Positions 53,821-62,806 are shown, counted from the stretch's first letter. The stretch is 64,000 bases of DNA from Paenibacillus oryzisoli (GCF_001653565.1 NZ_LYPB01000060.1:1-64000), one strand, 5' to 3'. Notes: a model not told the origin generated them from the letters alone. Program-made: numbers and translations.

Positions 53821-54927
53821 ATGACAGATGTGTTAAAGTTCGATTTCGGAGTAGGTAACCCGGAGTCAGGATATACCAAGATTACGCCGCATACTGAATA
53901 TGAGAAAGCGGTTGGCTATGGATTTAACAATGTGAAGAATGTTCATGCGAAAGATCGGGACGAGCCAGGTGCGTTGCGTAGAGACTTCTGCATTCCGCTG
54001 GATACTTCGTTTCTAGTGGATGTTCCGGATGGGACCTACCGTGTTTCAGTTCTGTTGGGCGATGAGATTGCAGAAACGGAGACAACGATCACGACTGGTG
54101 AAGGAAGGCTGATGCTTCAGAAGCAACGTACGTCAGCGGGACATTTTGTGCGCACAAGCTTCTCTGTCTGGGTCGCGGATGCACAGTTAAAGCTGACGTT
54201 CACAGGGAGAGCACCGCGCATCAATGCGCTAGAAATCGAGTCTGTGCCCACAACTTGTACATTGTTTCTAGCAGGGGATTCTACTGTGACCGATCAACCG
54301 ACAGACGGGTATCCGTATGCAGGCTGGGGACAAATGCTCCCGCTTTTCGTCAAAGGGGATGCGGCGGTGGCGAATTATGCCTTGTCGGGCAGGAGCTCGT
54401 TAAGTTTTATCGGCGAAGGTGTCCTGGATACGATTTGGAGCCGCATCAAGCCACACGATTACCTGCTTATCCAATTCGGTCATAATGACCAGAAGCCCGA
54501 TGAAGCGCGGTTTACGGAGCCATTTTCCTCCTACAAGGAAACATTGAAAATCTATATCGACGGCGCTCGCGAGCGAGGCGCCTATCCGATTCTGGTCACG
54601 TCGGTGCAACGGCGTTTTTTCGAGGAAGATGGCACGCTGCGGGATACGCACGGCGATTATCTGGTTGCTATGCGCGAGTTGGCGGCAGCGGAAGAAGTGC
54701 CCTTGATCGATCTTGCTGCTAGCAGCAAAGCTTTGTTTGAAGCATTAGGGCCAGAAGGGACGAAGCGATTATTCATGTGGCTGGCCCCAGGCGAGTTCTT
54801 GAATTTCCCTGACGGCGTGGAAGATAACACGCATTTCCAGCAGTTAGGCGGAGTTGAAGTCGCGAAGCTGGTTCACGCTGGCTTGAAAGACTTGAAGCTG
54901 CAGCCGCTCAGCTTGTATTTGCGATGA
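53821..54927 (+). CDS. Rhamnogalacturonan acetylesterase-like SGNH/GDSL hydrolase
   Basis: This 368-residue protein has an N-terminal jelly-roll module (about 1-140, FDFGVGNPESGYTKI start) followed by an SGNH hydrolase domain: catalytic Ser in LAGDSTVTDQP (about 151), the Gly/Asn blocks NYALSGRSS and FGHNDQKPD, and Asp/His near the C-terminus in EDNTHFQQLGG. This layout matches B. subtilis YesT/YxiM rhamnogalacturonan acetylesterases. It would remove acetyl groups from galacturonate in imported fragments; no signal peptide is visible. It ends the operon, followed by a strong terminator. Confidence 0.85.
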   Translation: MTDVLKFDFGVGNPESGYTKITPHTEYEKAVGYGFNNVKNVHAKDRDEPGALRRDFCIPLDTSFLVDVPDGTYRVSVLLGDEIAETETTITTGEGRLMLQKQRTSAGHFVRTSFSVWVADAQLKLTFTGRAPRINALEIESVPTTCTLFLAGDSTVTDQPTDGYPYAGWGQMLPLFVKGDAAVANYALSGRSSLSFIGEGVLDTIWSRIKPHDYLLIQFGHNDQKPDEARFTEPFSSYKETLKIYIDGARERGAYPILVTSVQRRFFEEDGTLRDTHGDYLVAMRELAAAEEVPLIDLAASSKALFEALGPEGTKRLFMWLAPGEFLNFPDGVEDNTHFQQLGGVEVAKLVHAGLKDLKLQPLSLYLR

Positions 54928-54960
54928 GGCAGGGGACACCGTTGCCTGTATAGATGTGAG

Positions 54961-54997
54961 AAGGAGCTAAGCGTGTTTTGTGCTTAGCTCCTTTTTA
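54961..54997. terminator. Terminator of the rhamnogalacturonan operon
   Basis: AAGGAGCTAAGC (54961-54972) pairs perfectly with GCTTAGCTCCTT (54982-54993) around a nine-base loop, followed by TTT. Confidence 0.88.
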
Positions 54998-55514
54998 TGT
55001 GAATCTGTGTGGCTGCAGCGGGGGATGGGGGATTTGGTGCGCGAGATGCGCTGCAACGCTGAAAAACCGCGTTACAGCGGTGAAAAGAGCTCGTCCCGCC
55101 TCGCGTGCAAGCTGTAACGTTGAAAAACACCGTTACAGCGATGAAATGACTCAAAAATTCCCCCACCCCCGCACCTGCCATACTATAATCAATGGTCAAA
55201 GTTGCGAGAATACACTTATTTTCAGTGAAACGGGCTCGAATATGGAAAATTAGTGCAAATAGGCAATCTTTCGGAGCAAAAAGAGTCCAAATGGTCTACA
55301 TCTCCAGAAATAGTTGCCTTTTTGCACGCATTCTAGCTAGCGAGGTCATTTCGACTCAAAAAGATGTATCTTTGCACTTTTGAAGCAACTCAGCACGATA
55401 TCAGAACCATATCAGAACCATATCAGAACCATATCAGCACAGTTCGACGCCAAATCTGTGCGATCAGCGTAGGAGGCTGTACCATCACGGCACATTTGCT
55501 TATCACTTCACGCA

Positions 55515-55563
55515 AAAAAGAAGCCCCTCCACCACTTTCGTGGTTGCAGCGAGGGCTTCTTTC
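55515..55563 (-). terminator. Terminator of the SLH-protein gene
   Basis: On the minus strand GAAAGAAGCCCTC pairs with GAGG-GGCTTCTT and is followed by TTTTTTGCG; an inner CCAC/GTGG hairpin caps it. It begins 14 bases after the SLH gene stop. Confidence 0.8.
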
Positions 55564-55576
55564 CTTTAGCTACTTC

Positions 55577-57739
55577 CTACTGAATGTTAATCTTTGTAAT
55601 CAAGGCTCCGGTGCCTTGCAGGGTTATGGCGCGATTTTGCACCATATTTGACATGTTACCTGTAATACTCACAGATGAGGACACGTTGTAAGTTGTCGTC
55701 ACGTTGCTTCCATTGGTTCCAGTTTGGTTGATGGTAATCGTGGCAATCTTGCCTTGATTCGTAAAGGTTACACTGTTAAATGTACCAGATACACTGAAGT
55801 TCTGATTGTTGCCGCTAGTCAGCTGCGTGACTTCCGCATAGATGGCTGAATTGTTGTAGGAACGGATTTTGACAATATCACCTGCTTGTAAGGCTGAACC
55901 GCTGACCTGAGTACCGCTGCGATAGATGAAAGCTTTGTCGTTTACATTAACCGCTTGTGCTTGGTTGCCATTGACAATCACGACGACAGAGTTCGTTGCT
56001 GAAATGACCGTACCTGTGAATTGGGCAATGTTTGGCTGGGTAACCGATGTACCATCCGCTCGCTGAAGGATTTCGGCATGGAGCACAACGCCATTATAGT
56101 AATGGACTTTAATGACTTGACCCGGTTGCAGCACGGCACTTGTCGTTTGAGCACCATCCGAGTAGATGGAAGTGTTCGCATGAAGCTGCAGGCTATATGA
56201 CTGTCCGGCACTCGTGAGTGTGAGTAAATTGTTGCTGACTTGACCAGAAACAGTTCCGGTCATCTCGCCTGTCGTAGTGACGGGGGAGACACTTTTGGTT
56301 ACTTCAATAACCGCTGCCGTATGATTATAAGCGTAAGTTGTTAGAACATCGCCTACTTGAAGCGCGGAAAGAGTTGTAAAGGCACCATTTTTATAAATGA
56401 TGGTAGTACTGTTCAGTGAGACGCCTTGAAGCCCGGCCGACGTGGTTAGCAGCAATGTATTATCGCTAATGGGATAAGTCAAAGTACCAATGATAGTCGA
56501 TGCCAAATTCGTTGGTGTCCCAACTGTGCCCACGGCTTGTGTCACTTCTACATAACTGACCCCATAGTTGTAGGAGCGAGTGGTGACGATGTCACCTACT
56601 TGCAAGCCTGCGGCTGTCGTCTGAGCGCCATTACGGAAGTAAAGCACGTTGCTATTCAGAGGAAGGGAAATCGTCTGCCCATTGATTAAAAGGGTGATCG
56701 TATTCCCGGATATCGCGGAAGTTACCATGCCTGTCTTCACACCTATGGCTTGTGTTGGCGTTGTCGGGTTACCTCCATTGGGCTGGGAAACTTCAATATA
56801 AATGATGGAGTTGTCGTTGGAACGAATCTTGAGGACATCCCCAGTTTGCAAAGCGGAAGGACTGACCTTGGCGCCATTTCGATAAATAAATACATCGGGA
56901 TGCAATGTCAAATTAATGTTCTGACCGTTCGTACGGACGGTTAAGATATTGCCGTTGACAGGTGCTACCACAGTTCCTGTAACAAGCCCCTCAATACTAC
57001 CCGGCAATTGATTCCCTGCGCGATCTAATAAGGCAGCAATTTGCGCGCGTGTTACGAGCTGTTTGGGGCGGAATGTATTATCCTCAAAACCGTTCACAAG
57101 ACCTTTGTCAACGGCCACCTTGACATATCCCACCGAACCAGCAGGAACGGCAGACGAATCGGAGAAAGGTAGCTTTGCGTTCATATTGGCTTCAGCTTCG
57201 TCTTGAAGCTTCAGTGCTTTGACAAGCAGCGTTGTAGCCCAGAGGCGATCAGCAGGCTGATTCGGGTTGACGATCGTATCCGATTCGGTGAAGAGATCAT
57301 TCTCCAAGGCAACAGCTACATACCCGACGGCCCAAGAAGGTACACTGGCGGCATCAAGGAAATTGAGTTTCGTCGCTTTTTCTGCATCGGATTCAGCTTG
57401 ATCGCGAAGCCCCATTAACCTTACAGCCGCCGTAATGGCCTCAATGCGTGTAACTGTTTCTTGTGGTTTGAAAGTACCATCGGGATACCCATCGAAAATA
57501 CGTCTAGAGACGAGACTCATAATGTAGTTTAAAGCCCATTCGAATTCTTTGCCTTTGATATCTTTGAAATCAAACTTAATTGCGTTTTGCGGGCGTTTGT
57601 CAAAATTCTGACGTGCGTTACTGTTCCGATCATCGTTGTGATCCCGACCGTTCTGTGCGAAAGCCGTTGTGCCAGTCGTCATAACAAGGCTAAGGGCCAG
57701 TGTAGGGATAAGCAGTTTCTTCATACGCAAATGCTTCAT
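55577..57739 (-). CDS. SLH-domain cell-surface protein with five to six DUF5666-like repeats
   Basis: This 720-residue secreted protein has a signal peptide (MKHLRMKKLLIPTLALSL, cleavage near AFA about 28), three SLH domains at about 55-245 (IFDGYPDGTFKPQETVTR; the second, around residue 130, is poorly conserved; VNGFEDNTFRPKQLVTR) and five tandem repeats of about 75 residues (about 250-640) with the pattern TGTV, a variable strand, an NG turn, IYRNGA and LQ-GD-KIRSYN, ending EVTQ. A sixth, degenerate copy ends the protein. The repeats resemble DUF5666-type small beta-barrels. AAGGAGAG precedes the ATG. It is a wall-attached protein of unknown role. Confidence 0.82.
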   Translation of the reverse strand: MKHLRMKKLLIPTLALSLVMTTGTTAFAQNGRDHNDDRNSNARQNFDKRPQNAIKFDFKDIKGKEFEWALNYIMSLVSRRIFDGYPDGTFKPQETVTRIEAITAAVRLMGLRDQAESDAEKATKLNFLDAASVPSWAVGYVAVALENDLFTESDTIVNPNQPADRLWATTLLVKALKLQDEAEANMNAKLPFSDSSAVPAGSVGYVKVAVDKGLVNGFEDNTFRPKQLVTRAQIAALLDRAGNQLPGSIEGLVTGTVVAPVNGNILTVRTNGQNINLTLHPDVFIYRNGAKVSPSALQTGDVLKIRSNDNSIIYIEVSQPNGGNPTTPTQAIGVKTGMVTSAISGNTITLLINGQTISLPLNSNVLYFRNGAQTTAAGLQVGDIVTTRSYNYGVSYVEVTQAVGTVGTPTNLASTIIGTLTYPISDNTLLLTTSAGLQGVSLNSTTIIYKNGAFTTLSALQVGDVLTTYAYNHTAAVIEVTKSVSPVTTTGEMTGTVSGQVSNNLLTLTSAGQSYSLQLHANTSIYSDGAQTTSAVLQPGQVIKVHYYNGVVLHAEILQRADGTSVTQPNIAQFTGTVISATNSVVVIVNGNQAQAVNVNDKAFIYRSGTQVSGSALQAGDIVKIRSYNNSAIYAEVTQLTSGNNQNFSVSGTFNSVTFTNQGKIATITINQTGTNGSNVTTTYNVSSSVSITGNMSNMVQNRAITLQGTGALITKINIQ

Positions 57740-58152
57740 CTTTTTCTTCTCTCCTTAATAAAATATATGAGTAGAAAATTGCGACCCTGCGGTGTGTGAT
57801 TATGCGAGTCAAACTTAGTAACAGTATTCGGGTGTAGATGGATTTTTCTGGGTGTTGATTTATAAAAAAGGAAAATCAGTTTCCGTGTTATTGCTGAATA
57901 GCATTAGCTTGGTTGCGTTTTCGCAATTTAGAAGATATTTCTTGCTGTTTTTCAAAGATTCTACCGCATGCTTCGGAATTATTTCCAAAAAAAAGTAATA
58001 TATTTTTCTTAAAACAACCCGCATTGAGAAGGAATATAAAGCCCAATGAAGTAAGTAATAGAAATGAAATATTTCAATCGAATCGTTCTAGCCTACGGGT
58101 CCTTCACCCGTCCAAATTCCTAGCATAGTATGTAGGAAGGTGGTGATGAAAA
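57740..58152. other. Divergent intergenic region
   Basis: A 413-bp AT-rich stretch between divergent genes. Apart from the ribosome binding sites at each end (AAGGAGAG for the SLH gene, GGAAGGTGGTG for the small membrane gene) no repeat, hairpin or RNA element was recognised. Confidence 0.5.
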
Positions 58153-58443
58153 GTGACAAATTCACTTGAGGGCTGGATAATTTACACGATTTGGGGCATT
58201 TTTGGGTTTATGATCATTGATTTTCTTATTGCGTTCTTCAAATCCTTTTGGGTGGGCTCCTTCGGACCTACAGTCGTGTTAGGTTACTTGAAAGATGTCC
58301 TATACTATGTACTGCCACTGACGGTTCTATTATCTATGATTTCTTTCGATCCAACAGGCTGGATAGTGGTGATTTTTTATTTCATTTGCGGCCTCGCTGT
58401 CATGGCGAAGTACGTGCTCGATATCATTAAGAAATTCCAATAA
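58153..58443 (+). CDS. Small three-helix membrane protein, unknown
   Basis: This 96-residue protein begins with GTG at 58153 after GGAAGGTGGTG. Three hydrophobic segments at about 8-30, 42-62 and 66-88 alternate with short loops; the C-terminus ends in the basic KKFQ tail. No family is recognised. It lies 92 bp before the FtsH-like gene on the same strand, with a hairpin between, so it may be a membrane partner of that protease. A role as adaptor is speculation. Confidence 0.7.
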   Translation: MTNSLEGWIIYTIWGIFGFMIIDFLIAFFKSFWVGSFGPTVVLGYLKDVLYYVLPLTVLLSMISFDPTGWIVVIFYFICGLAVMAKYVLDIIKKFQ

Positions 58444-58452
58444 TCGTCGCCG

Positions 58453-58498
58453 TGGCCCTGCTTCTAGCGGGGCCAACATGTATGCTTTTTTTTCATAG
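58453..58498 (+). terminator. Weak terminator or attenuator before the FtsH-like gene
   Basis: TGGCCCTGC (58453-58461) pairs with GCGGGGCCA (58467-58475) with one G-U pair; the run of T (58485-58493) starts ten bases later, so termination is probably incomplete and lets some transcription reach the downstream gene. Confidence 0.5.
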
Positions 58499-58535
58499 GG
58501 ATACTCAAACTTAATCATAGGAAGGAAGTGTAGCC

Positions 58536-60263
58536 ATGAGGAGTTATCAATGGATTAGATGGCGAAAGTTAATCCTCTGGCTAGCAGCCATCGTGTTGTT
58601 TGGCGGGCTGCTATGGGCAGGTGGGCCAACCGCTTGGGGGATTGCGATAAGTGTTGCGACTTTATTAATGCAACTCGTATTCGCTATGGCCTTCATGATC
58701 ATTCAATTTGTTGCGCTGTTCTGGTTTCTTGCTCGAGGGCGAACTTATTGGATTCTGCCTGGAGAGACTGGATCGACATGGGATGACTATCGTGGAAATC
58801 CTGAGATTGTCGAAAATGCGAAGCGAATTGTTACCCTGCTTAAAGGTGTTAGGGAGTTCAAGGAAATGGGTGGCGAAGCGATTCGCGGATTATTGCTTTG
58901 TGGACCGCCAGGTACTGGGAAGTCATATTTAGCCCAGGTTATTGCGAATGAAGCTCAGGTTCCTTTTGCCTATGCGTCTGCACCAAGTTTTCAGAATATG
59001 TTCTTCGGTGTAGGCAACCTGAAAGTCATGGGAATTTATAAAAAAGCCCGCAAACTTGCACGTGTCTATGGTGCTTGTATCATCTTTATTGATGAGATCG
59101 ATGCGATCGGTATGAGCCGTCAAGGCGGCGGTGGCGGTATGGGCATGGGGATGATGGGCATGGGCGGCGGTTCAGGCCTACTGAATGAGCTGCTCCTGCA
59201 GATGGACCCACCTAATATTGATACGTCCAAAATTGTAAAGATGCTGCGCGCTCTAGGGCTGCGCCGCAAAAAGGCAGAACGCCCGCCGGTCCTTACGATA
59301 GCAGCTACTAACTTGCCTGATGTACTCGATTCCGCTTTGCTCAGGCCAGGTCGGTTCGATCGCCAACTCTGGGTGGATGTCCCGGATTATGACGGTCGAG
59401 TTGATATTTTCCAATACTATTTGAAAAAGGTTAAGATGGATGCTACGCTAACCGCCGAAAAGGCAGGTCTTGATTCCATTGGTTACAGCCCGGCGCAGAT
59501 TAAACATATCGTCAATGAAGCTGTCGTACTCGCACATCAGCGCGGTGCGCAAGCGGCCAGCTATGAAGATTTTCGTGCTGCGATGGAAACTTACGAATGG
59601 GGGCTTAAACAGCCTTATCGGTCCATGCAAGACGACGAGAAACGCAGTATTGCTTATCACGAAGCTGGTCATGCGGTAGCTCAATTTTTACTAAAGCCTC
59701 ACTCGCGAGTATGGAAAGTAACCATTGTTCGTCGTGGTGGTGCGCTTGGACTCTCGGCTACGAAAGAGAACCATGAGCGGCACCTCCAAACGGATGCCGA
59801 GATGCTCGTATCCATTCAGGTAAGTCTTGCTGCGCGTGCAGTAGAGGATGAATTCTTGCATAAGAAATTGAATGGGGTTACATCTGATTTACAGCGTGCT
59901 ACTGAGGTGGCGGGTGCATACTTGGGCATGATGGGTATGGGGGATGAGTTGTTTAGTTTCCTTGCAGTTGGCTCTCGCGTGGATGGACTCAAAACACTTC
60001 GTCCGAAGATTAATGAGCTGTTGAATGAGCAAATGAAACAGGTTAAGGCACTCGTTCTTGAATATTCAGAATTCGTCCATAAGATTGCAGAAGAGTTGCT
60101 GAAGCGGGAAGATTTAACTGGCGATGAGGTTGAAGAAATATTTGTTCAACTGTATGGTGACACCAAGGCTAGAGCTATCGAGGTTGTCCCTCCCGCTCCT
60201 AAAAAGTCATCTTCACCTCCAACAACTGAACAGCAACTATTGGAAACGGATGAAGAGTTATAA
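58536..60263 (+). CDS. FtsH-like membrane AAA+ zinc protease with Gly/Met-rich insertion
   Basis: This 575-residue protein has two N-terminal helices (about 10-28 and 35-68), then a complete FtsH-type AAA+ domain: Walker A GPPGTGKS (about 124), pore motif MFFGVG, Walker B IIFIDEID, and SRH with ATNLPDVLDSALLRPGRFDR (split by the Asn and two Arg fingers). The M41 protease site HEAGH is at about 375, with the third ligand Asp in TSDLQRAT. Unlike canonical FtsH (about 610-660 residues), it lacks the extracytoplasmic loop between the two helices. It also carries a GGGGGMGMGMMGMGGG insertion at about 196-213 and a basic insertion (LRALGLRRKKAE) at about 236-247. GGAAGGAAGTG precedes the ATG. It is probably a paralogue with a narrower substrate range than housekeeping FtsH. 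Confidence 0.88.
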   Translation: MRSYQWIRWRKLILWLAAIVLFGGLLWAGGPTAWGIAISVATLLMQLVFAMAFMIIQFVALFWFLARGRTYWILPGETGSTWDDYRGNPEIVENAKRIVTLLKGVREFKEMGGEAIRGLLLCGPPGTGKSYLAQVIANEAQVPFAYASAPSFQNMFFGVGNLKVMGIYKKARKLARVYGACIIFIDEIDAIGMSRQGGGGGMGMGMMGMGGGSGLLNELLLQMDPPNIDTSKIVKMLRALGLRRKKAERPPVLTIAATNLPDVLDSALLRPGRFDRQLWVDVPDYDGRVDIFQYYLKKVKMDATLTAEKAGLDSIGYSPAQIKHIVNEAVVLAHQRGAQAASYEDFRAAMETYEWGLKQPYRSMQDDEKRSIAYHEAGHAVAQFLLKPHSRVWKVTIVRRGGALGLSATKENHERHLQTDAEMLVSIQVSLAARAVEDEFLHKKLNGVTSDLQRATEVAGAYLGMMGMGDELFSFLAVGSRVDGLKTLRPKINELLNEQMKQVKALVLEYSEFVHKIAEELLKREDLTGDEVEEIFVQLYGDTKARAIEVVPPAPKKSSSPPTTEQQLLETDEEL

Positions 60264-60287
60264 AAGGTTAAGAACATGCCATGTTTG

Positions 60288-60339
60288 AAGGATTGCCTCC
60301 TAATTGGCCTTATCGGTTAACAAAGGGGCAATCTTTTTT
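60288..60339 (+). terminator. Terminator after the FtsH-like gene
   Basis: GATTGCC (60291-60297) pairs with GGCAATC (60327-60333), followed by TTTTTT. The loop is long (29 bases), so confidence is moderate. Confidence 0.6.
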
Positions 60340-60383
60340 CGAACAAATGACGATCAAGACGGGACGCAAAGGAGAACTCGATC

Positions 60384-62033
60384 ATGGACTATGACGCTAT
60401 TGTGGTTGGAGCAGGACTCGCGGGTTTAGTGGCAACGGTAGAGATCGCGGATGCTGGCAAAAGGGTGCTACTCCTGGATCAGGAACCAGAAGCATCGTTT
60501 GGCGGACAAGCTTGGTGGTCGTTCGGCGGTTTATTTCTGGTGAATTCTCCGGAGCAGCGCCGGTTAGGTATCCAAGATTCACAAGAACTGGCGTGGCAGG
60601 ATTGGCAGGGTTCAGCAGGCTTTGATCGTGAAGACGACGAGGATTACTGGGGCCGCAAGTGGGCAGAGGCCTATGTTGAGTTCGCTTCTGGTGAGAAACG
60701 CGATTGGCTTCATGCCCTGGGGATTCGCTTCTTCCCCGTTGTCGGGTGGGCGGAACGCGGAGGCTATCTGGCAGATGGACATGGCAACTCTGTGCCTCGT
60801 TTTCACATAGTTTGGGGGACAGGTCCTGGCATCATTGCGCCATTCGAGCAGCGTATTCGCGCGTACATCAAAGAAGGTCGTGTCATCTATCATCCACGTC
60901 ATCGTGTGAACGAGCTCATTCAAAGCGGCGGCGCCATCGCAGGCGTTCGCGGATCTGTGCTTGTCCCTAGCTCTGCGGCTCGTGGGGAAGCAAGTTCGCG
61001 TGACGTGATTGGCGACTTCGAATACCGTGCGGGAGCGGTTGTCGTGTGTAGTGGCGGAATAGGTGCCAATCACGAGTTAGTTCGCCAATATTGGCCGAGT
61101 CGGCTGGGTGCAGCGCCCAAGCGGATGCTCTCTGGTGTGCCTGCTCATGTTGATGGGCGCATGCTCGCCATTACGGAGCAATCCGGAGGTCGGATTGTGA
61201 ACCGCGACCGGATGTGGCACTACACGGAAGGGATCAAGAATTGGAATCCCGTATGGCATAATCACGGTATTCGTATCCTTCCGGGACCATCCTCACTGTG
61301 GTTAGATGCGCGTGGTCAGCGTTTTCCCTCACCAAACTTTCCTGGATTTGATACATTAGGCACGTTAGATGCGATTCAAAAGTCAGGCTACGACTATTCC
61401 TGGTTTATTTTGACTCAGAAAATCATTGAAAAAGAATTTGCCTTGTCAGGCTCTGAACAGAATCCCGATTTGACGGGGAAAAGTATACGTAAAGTGTTGT
61501 CTAGAGCGCTGCCAGGAGCGATGGCGCCGGTGCAAGCTTTTATGGATAAGGGAGAGGACTTCGTCGTTGCTTCCACATTGGCTGAACTGGTCACGGGCAT
61601 GAATGCATTGACGGAGGAAAAGTTGCTAGACTATGCTCATATTGAACGGCAGGTAAAAGCTAGAGATCGGGAAATTATAAATAAGTTTACGAAGGACCTG
61701 CAAATCACGGCGATTCGAGGCGCTCGCCATTATATTGGTGATAAATTAATTCGTGTTGCCAAACCGCATCGACTACTGGACCCTGCGAAAGGCCCGCTTA
61801 TTGCTGTGCGATTGAATATTGTGAGCCGTAAAACGTTGGGCGGCTTGCAAACGGACTTATCCGGTAGCGTATTGAATCAAGCGGGAGAACCGATTCCAGG
61901 ACTTTATGCTGCCGGAGAGGCAAGCGGCTTTGGAGGCGGTGGACTTCATGGGTATCGCGCTTTGGAGGGGACATTTCTCGGAGGGTGCTTATTTACCGGC
62001 CGAGTTGCGGGACGAGCTGTAGCGAAGAGCTGA
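60384..62033 (+). CDS. FAD-binding dehydrogenase (KstD/fumarate-reductase-like)
   Basis: This 549-residue flavoprotein has an N-terminal dinucleotide-binding fold with GAGLAG (about 9-14), the FAD_binding_2 continuation FGGQAWWSFGG and the C-terminal GEASGFGGGGLHG...LEGTFLGG segment that places the flavin in 3-ketosteroid dehydrogenase-like and fumarate-reductase-like enzymes. It matches the group annotated only as FAD-binding dehydrogenase; the substrate is unknown. AAAGGAGAAC precedes the ATG. No signal peptide. The Dph6-like gene follows 62 bp downstream, probably in one operon. Confidence 0.85.
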   Translation: MDYDAIVVGAGLAGLVATVEIADAGKRVLLLDQEPEASFGGQAWWSFGGLFLVNSPEQRRLGIQDSQELAWQDWQGSAGFDREDDEDYWGRKWAEAYVEFASGEKRDWLHALGIRFFPVVGWAERGGYLADGHGNSVPRFHIVWGTGPGIIAPFEQRIRAYIKEGRVIYHPRHRVNELIQSGGAIAGVRGSVLVPSSAARGEASSRDVIGDFEYRAGAVVVCSGGIGANHELVRQYWPSRLGAAPKRMLSGVPAHVDGRMLAITEQSGGRIVNRDRMWHYTEGIKNWNPVWHNHGIRILPGPSSLWLDARGQRFPSPNFPGFDTLGTLDAIQKSGYDYSWFILTQKIIEKEFALSGSEQNPDLTGKSIRKVLSRALPGAMAPVQAFMDKGEDFVVASTLAELVTGMNALTEEKLLDYAHIERQVKARDREIINKFTKDLQITAIRGARHYIGDKLIRVAKPHRLLDPAKGPLIAVRLNIVSRKTLGGLQTDLSGSVLNQAGEPIPGLYAAGEASGFGGGGLHGYRALEGTFLGGCLFTGRVAGRAVAKS

Positions 62034-62095
62034 ATGGGTTCAGCAGCAGCTTAGGATAGGATGATCAAAGCATGCAAACAAAGGAGAACATCAGG

Positions 62096-62788
62096 ATGAC
62101 CGACATCGTAAACTGGTCAAATGGCGCTCACGGGCGCAAGTTTATCGCTTCATTTAGCGGGGGCAAAGATAGTGTCCTGGCGCTGTATAAATCACTGAAA
62201 GTTGGCGAAGCCGTAGGGCTTATCGTTATGCTGGAGGAAGAAGGCAAACGATCAAGATCCCACGGCATGCCTCCTGAGCTTATCCGCGCCCAAGCGGATT
62301 CGATCGGCTTACCCGTGTTAACGGCTGCTGCAAGTTGGGATGATTATGAGGAAGTTTTTATGGGACTATTGGCACAAGCTAAACGTCAGGGCGCAGAAGT
62401 GCTAGTCACAGGTGATTTGGATATGCCCGAAGAGGGCTGCTGGCACGACAAAGTTACCCAGAATGCTGGCTTACAACTCGGCATGCCCCTCTGGCGAATG
62501 GACCATGTCCAAACAGTCAAAGAATTTATTGACCTAGGGTTTGTGTCCGTACTCGTGACGGTCAATTTATCGTTAGGGATGCAGGAAGAAGATTTGGGAC
62601 GAACGCTTACCCACGCGTATGTCCAAGAACTGCAAGCCCGTGGTATCGACCCATGTGGAGAAGGCGGCGAGTTTCATACAACCGTTATCGATGGTCCGAT
62701 TTTCAAACAAGCTATACCTGTTCGCAAAGGCAGCGTACTTAGGAACGGGGATTATGCCTTTATGCCACTTGAGCTAATAGCAACTTAA
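62096..62788 (+). CDS. Dph6-like PP-loop ATPase (diphthine-ammonia ligase family)
   Basis: This 230-residue PP-loop enzyme has SGGKDS (about residue 20) and the family's C-terminal GEGGEFHTTVIDGP motif. Eukaryotic and archaeal Dph6 amidates diphthine on EF-2, but bacteria lack diphthamide, so the bacterial enzyme modifies something else; a small-molecule amidation or thiolation is likely but unproven. The start at 62096 follows AAAGGAG; an in-frame ATG at 62072 has a weaker site. It follows the FAD dehydrogenase gene and ends at a terminator. Confidence 0.82.
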   Translation: MTDIVNWSNGAHGRKFIASFSGGKDSVLALYKSLKVGEAVGLIVMLEEEGKRSRSHGMPPELIRAQADSIGLPVLTAAASWDDYEEVFMGLLAQAKRQGAEVLVTGDLDMPEEGCWHDKVTQNAGLQLGMPLWRMDHVQTVKEFIDLGFVSVLVTVNLSLGMQEEDLGRTLTHAYVQELQARGIDPCGEGGEFHTTVIDGPIFKQAIPVRKGSVLRNGDYAFMPLELIAT

Positions 62789-62806
62789 CTAGGTGCAGCA
62801 GTGTGC

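Larger units (their letters stand above)
54928..55576. other. Repeat-rich intergenic region
   Basis: No gene. It contains the operon terminator (54961-54997), two copies of an inverted-repeat element at about 55047-55088 and 55107-55149 (GCTGTAACG-TGAAAAAC-CGTTACAGC-GATGAAA type), a separated inverted pair GTGCAAATAGGCAA (55252) and TTGCCTTTTTGCAC (55313), a perfect 11-bp tandem repeat ATCAGAACCAT (three copies plus a partial, about 55399-55436) and the minus-strand terminator of the SLH gene. Confidence 0.65.

Noticed and set aside
62096-62788. Evidence for diphthamide synthesis
   Set aside because: Bacteria lack the diphthamide pathway; the family name does not give the bacterial substrate.
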